A stretch of 6,064 bases of DNA from an uncultured Clostridia bacterium. Lineage in GTDB: Bacteria > Bacillota > Clostridia > Oscillospirales > Ruminococcaceae. Location: contig CANRPG010000125.1 of the NCBI GenBank assembly GCA_947632425.1, positions 1-6,064 of the forward strand. The letters are read 5' to 3'. Positions 5,876-6,064 of this stretch are shown piece after piece (within the stretch, counting starts at the first letter, position 1; each line of letters starts with the position of its first letter). The notes below the pieces were generated by a model. That model was not told where the DNA came from, did no database searches, and worked only from the letters and a program-made list of their open reading frames with translations. The translations under genes and the position numbers were made by a program.

Positions 5876-5962
5876 AAAAGTTTTAAGTCTTGTCAAGAAA
5901 GGAAAAGTTTTCGGTCAAGCCTTTTTCAAAAGGCTTGCGGGGGGACGGGGGCAGAGCCCCCG
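5876..5962. repeat. Hairpin-rich intergenic repeat-like block
   Basis: AAAAGTTTT occurs at 5876-5884 and 5903-5911, each followed within about 13 bp by GTCAAG. A near-perfect palindrome follows, CAAGCCTTTT (5916-5925) with AAAAGGCTTG (5928-5937), and then CGGGGGC/GCCCCCG (5946-5952/5956-5962) around AGA. Blocks of this form, a CAAGCCTTTT palindrome followed by a short G-run/C-run hairpin, are in my recollection common between genes in gut Clostridia. Only the internal palindromes are demonstrated here. No coding potential is visible. Confidence 0.5.
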
Positions 5963-5993
5963 AAAACGCGTCAGGCGCTCTGAGAAGGGTGAA

Positions 5994-6024
5994 TTAAAAA
6001 ACAGTCCTGTGGACTGTTTTTTAA
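5994..6024. terminator. Strong bidirectional terminator
   Basis: TTAAAAAACAGTCC (5994-6007) and GGACTGTTTTTTAA (6011-6024) form a perfect 14-bp stem with a TGT loop. A six-A tract on the left and a six-T tract on the right let it act in both directions. It is a second barrier behind the operon terminator or the 3' end of a convergent gene to the right. Confidence 0.75.
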
Positions 6025-6057
6025 GAGGGGAGGCTCTGCAAGAGAGAGCCTCCCCTT
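6025..6057. terminator. GC-rich hairpin, probable terminator
   Basis: GGGGAGGCTCT (6027-6037) pairs perfectly with AGAGCCTCCCC (6045-6055) around a 7-nt loop, with A-T and G-T extensions to 6025/6057. TTGTTGT follows on the plus strand. It directly abuts the 5994-6024 terminator, giving two strong hairpins with no spacer. The right neighbour lies outside the window. Confidence 0.6.
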
Positions 6058-6064
6058 GTTGTAG

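Overview
The window looks like a chromosomal segment from a low-to-moderate-GC Gram-positive bacterium of the class Clostridia, probably a gut Ruminococcus-like (Oscillospiraceae) organism. This rests on strong purine-rich Shine-Dalgarno sites, a sigma-A promoter with consensus spacing, intrinsic terminators with T tracts, membrane proteins of a Bacillota-typical FtsX/MacB permease style, and hairpin-rich intergenic repeats of a kind I associate with that group. The genus is inferred, not shown.

Layout. Positions 1-676 hold no convincing gene. The stretch contains a 24-bp direct repeat (1-24 and 229-252) whose second copy is a terminator-like hairpin, a strong bidirectional terminator (307-350), and a set of three hairpins that may be enclosed by a closing stem (363-480) and followed by a terminator (492-515). 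It ends with an AT-rich promoter region carrying an 11-bp-period direct repeat. Three plus-strand genes follow: 677-3166 (829 aa), 3268-4350 (360 aa) and 4364-5824 (486 aa). The 101-bp gap before the second gene has its own well-formed promoter and another 7-4-7 direct repeat. The third gene follows the second by 13 bp. After 5824 comes the operon terminator, then an intergenic repeat-like block of palindromes and two further strong terminators up to the window end.

How the genes work together. All three proteins are FtsX-like ABC transporter permeases with large extracytoplasmic domains. The first is double length, with two complete permease modules (about 8 membrane segments). The second and third each have one module (about 4 membrane segments). 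The inferred reading is four FtsX modules: one internal pair in the first protein and a potential heterodimer from the other two. No ATP-binding subunit, sensor kinase, response regulator or substrate gene lies in the window, so the energising ATPase must be encoded elsewhere, and the substrate cannot be read from this sequence. The separate promoters suggest that the first gene and the second/third pair can be controlled independently, while no terminator is visible between them.
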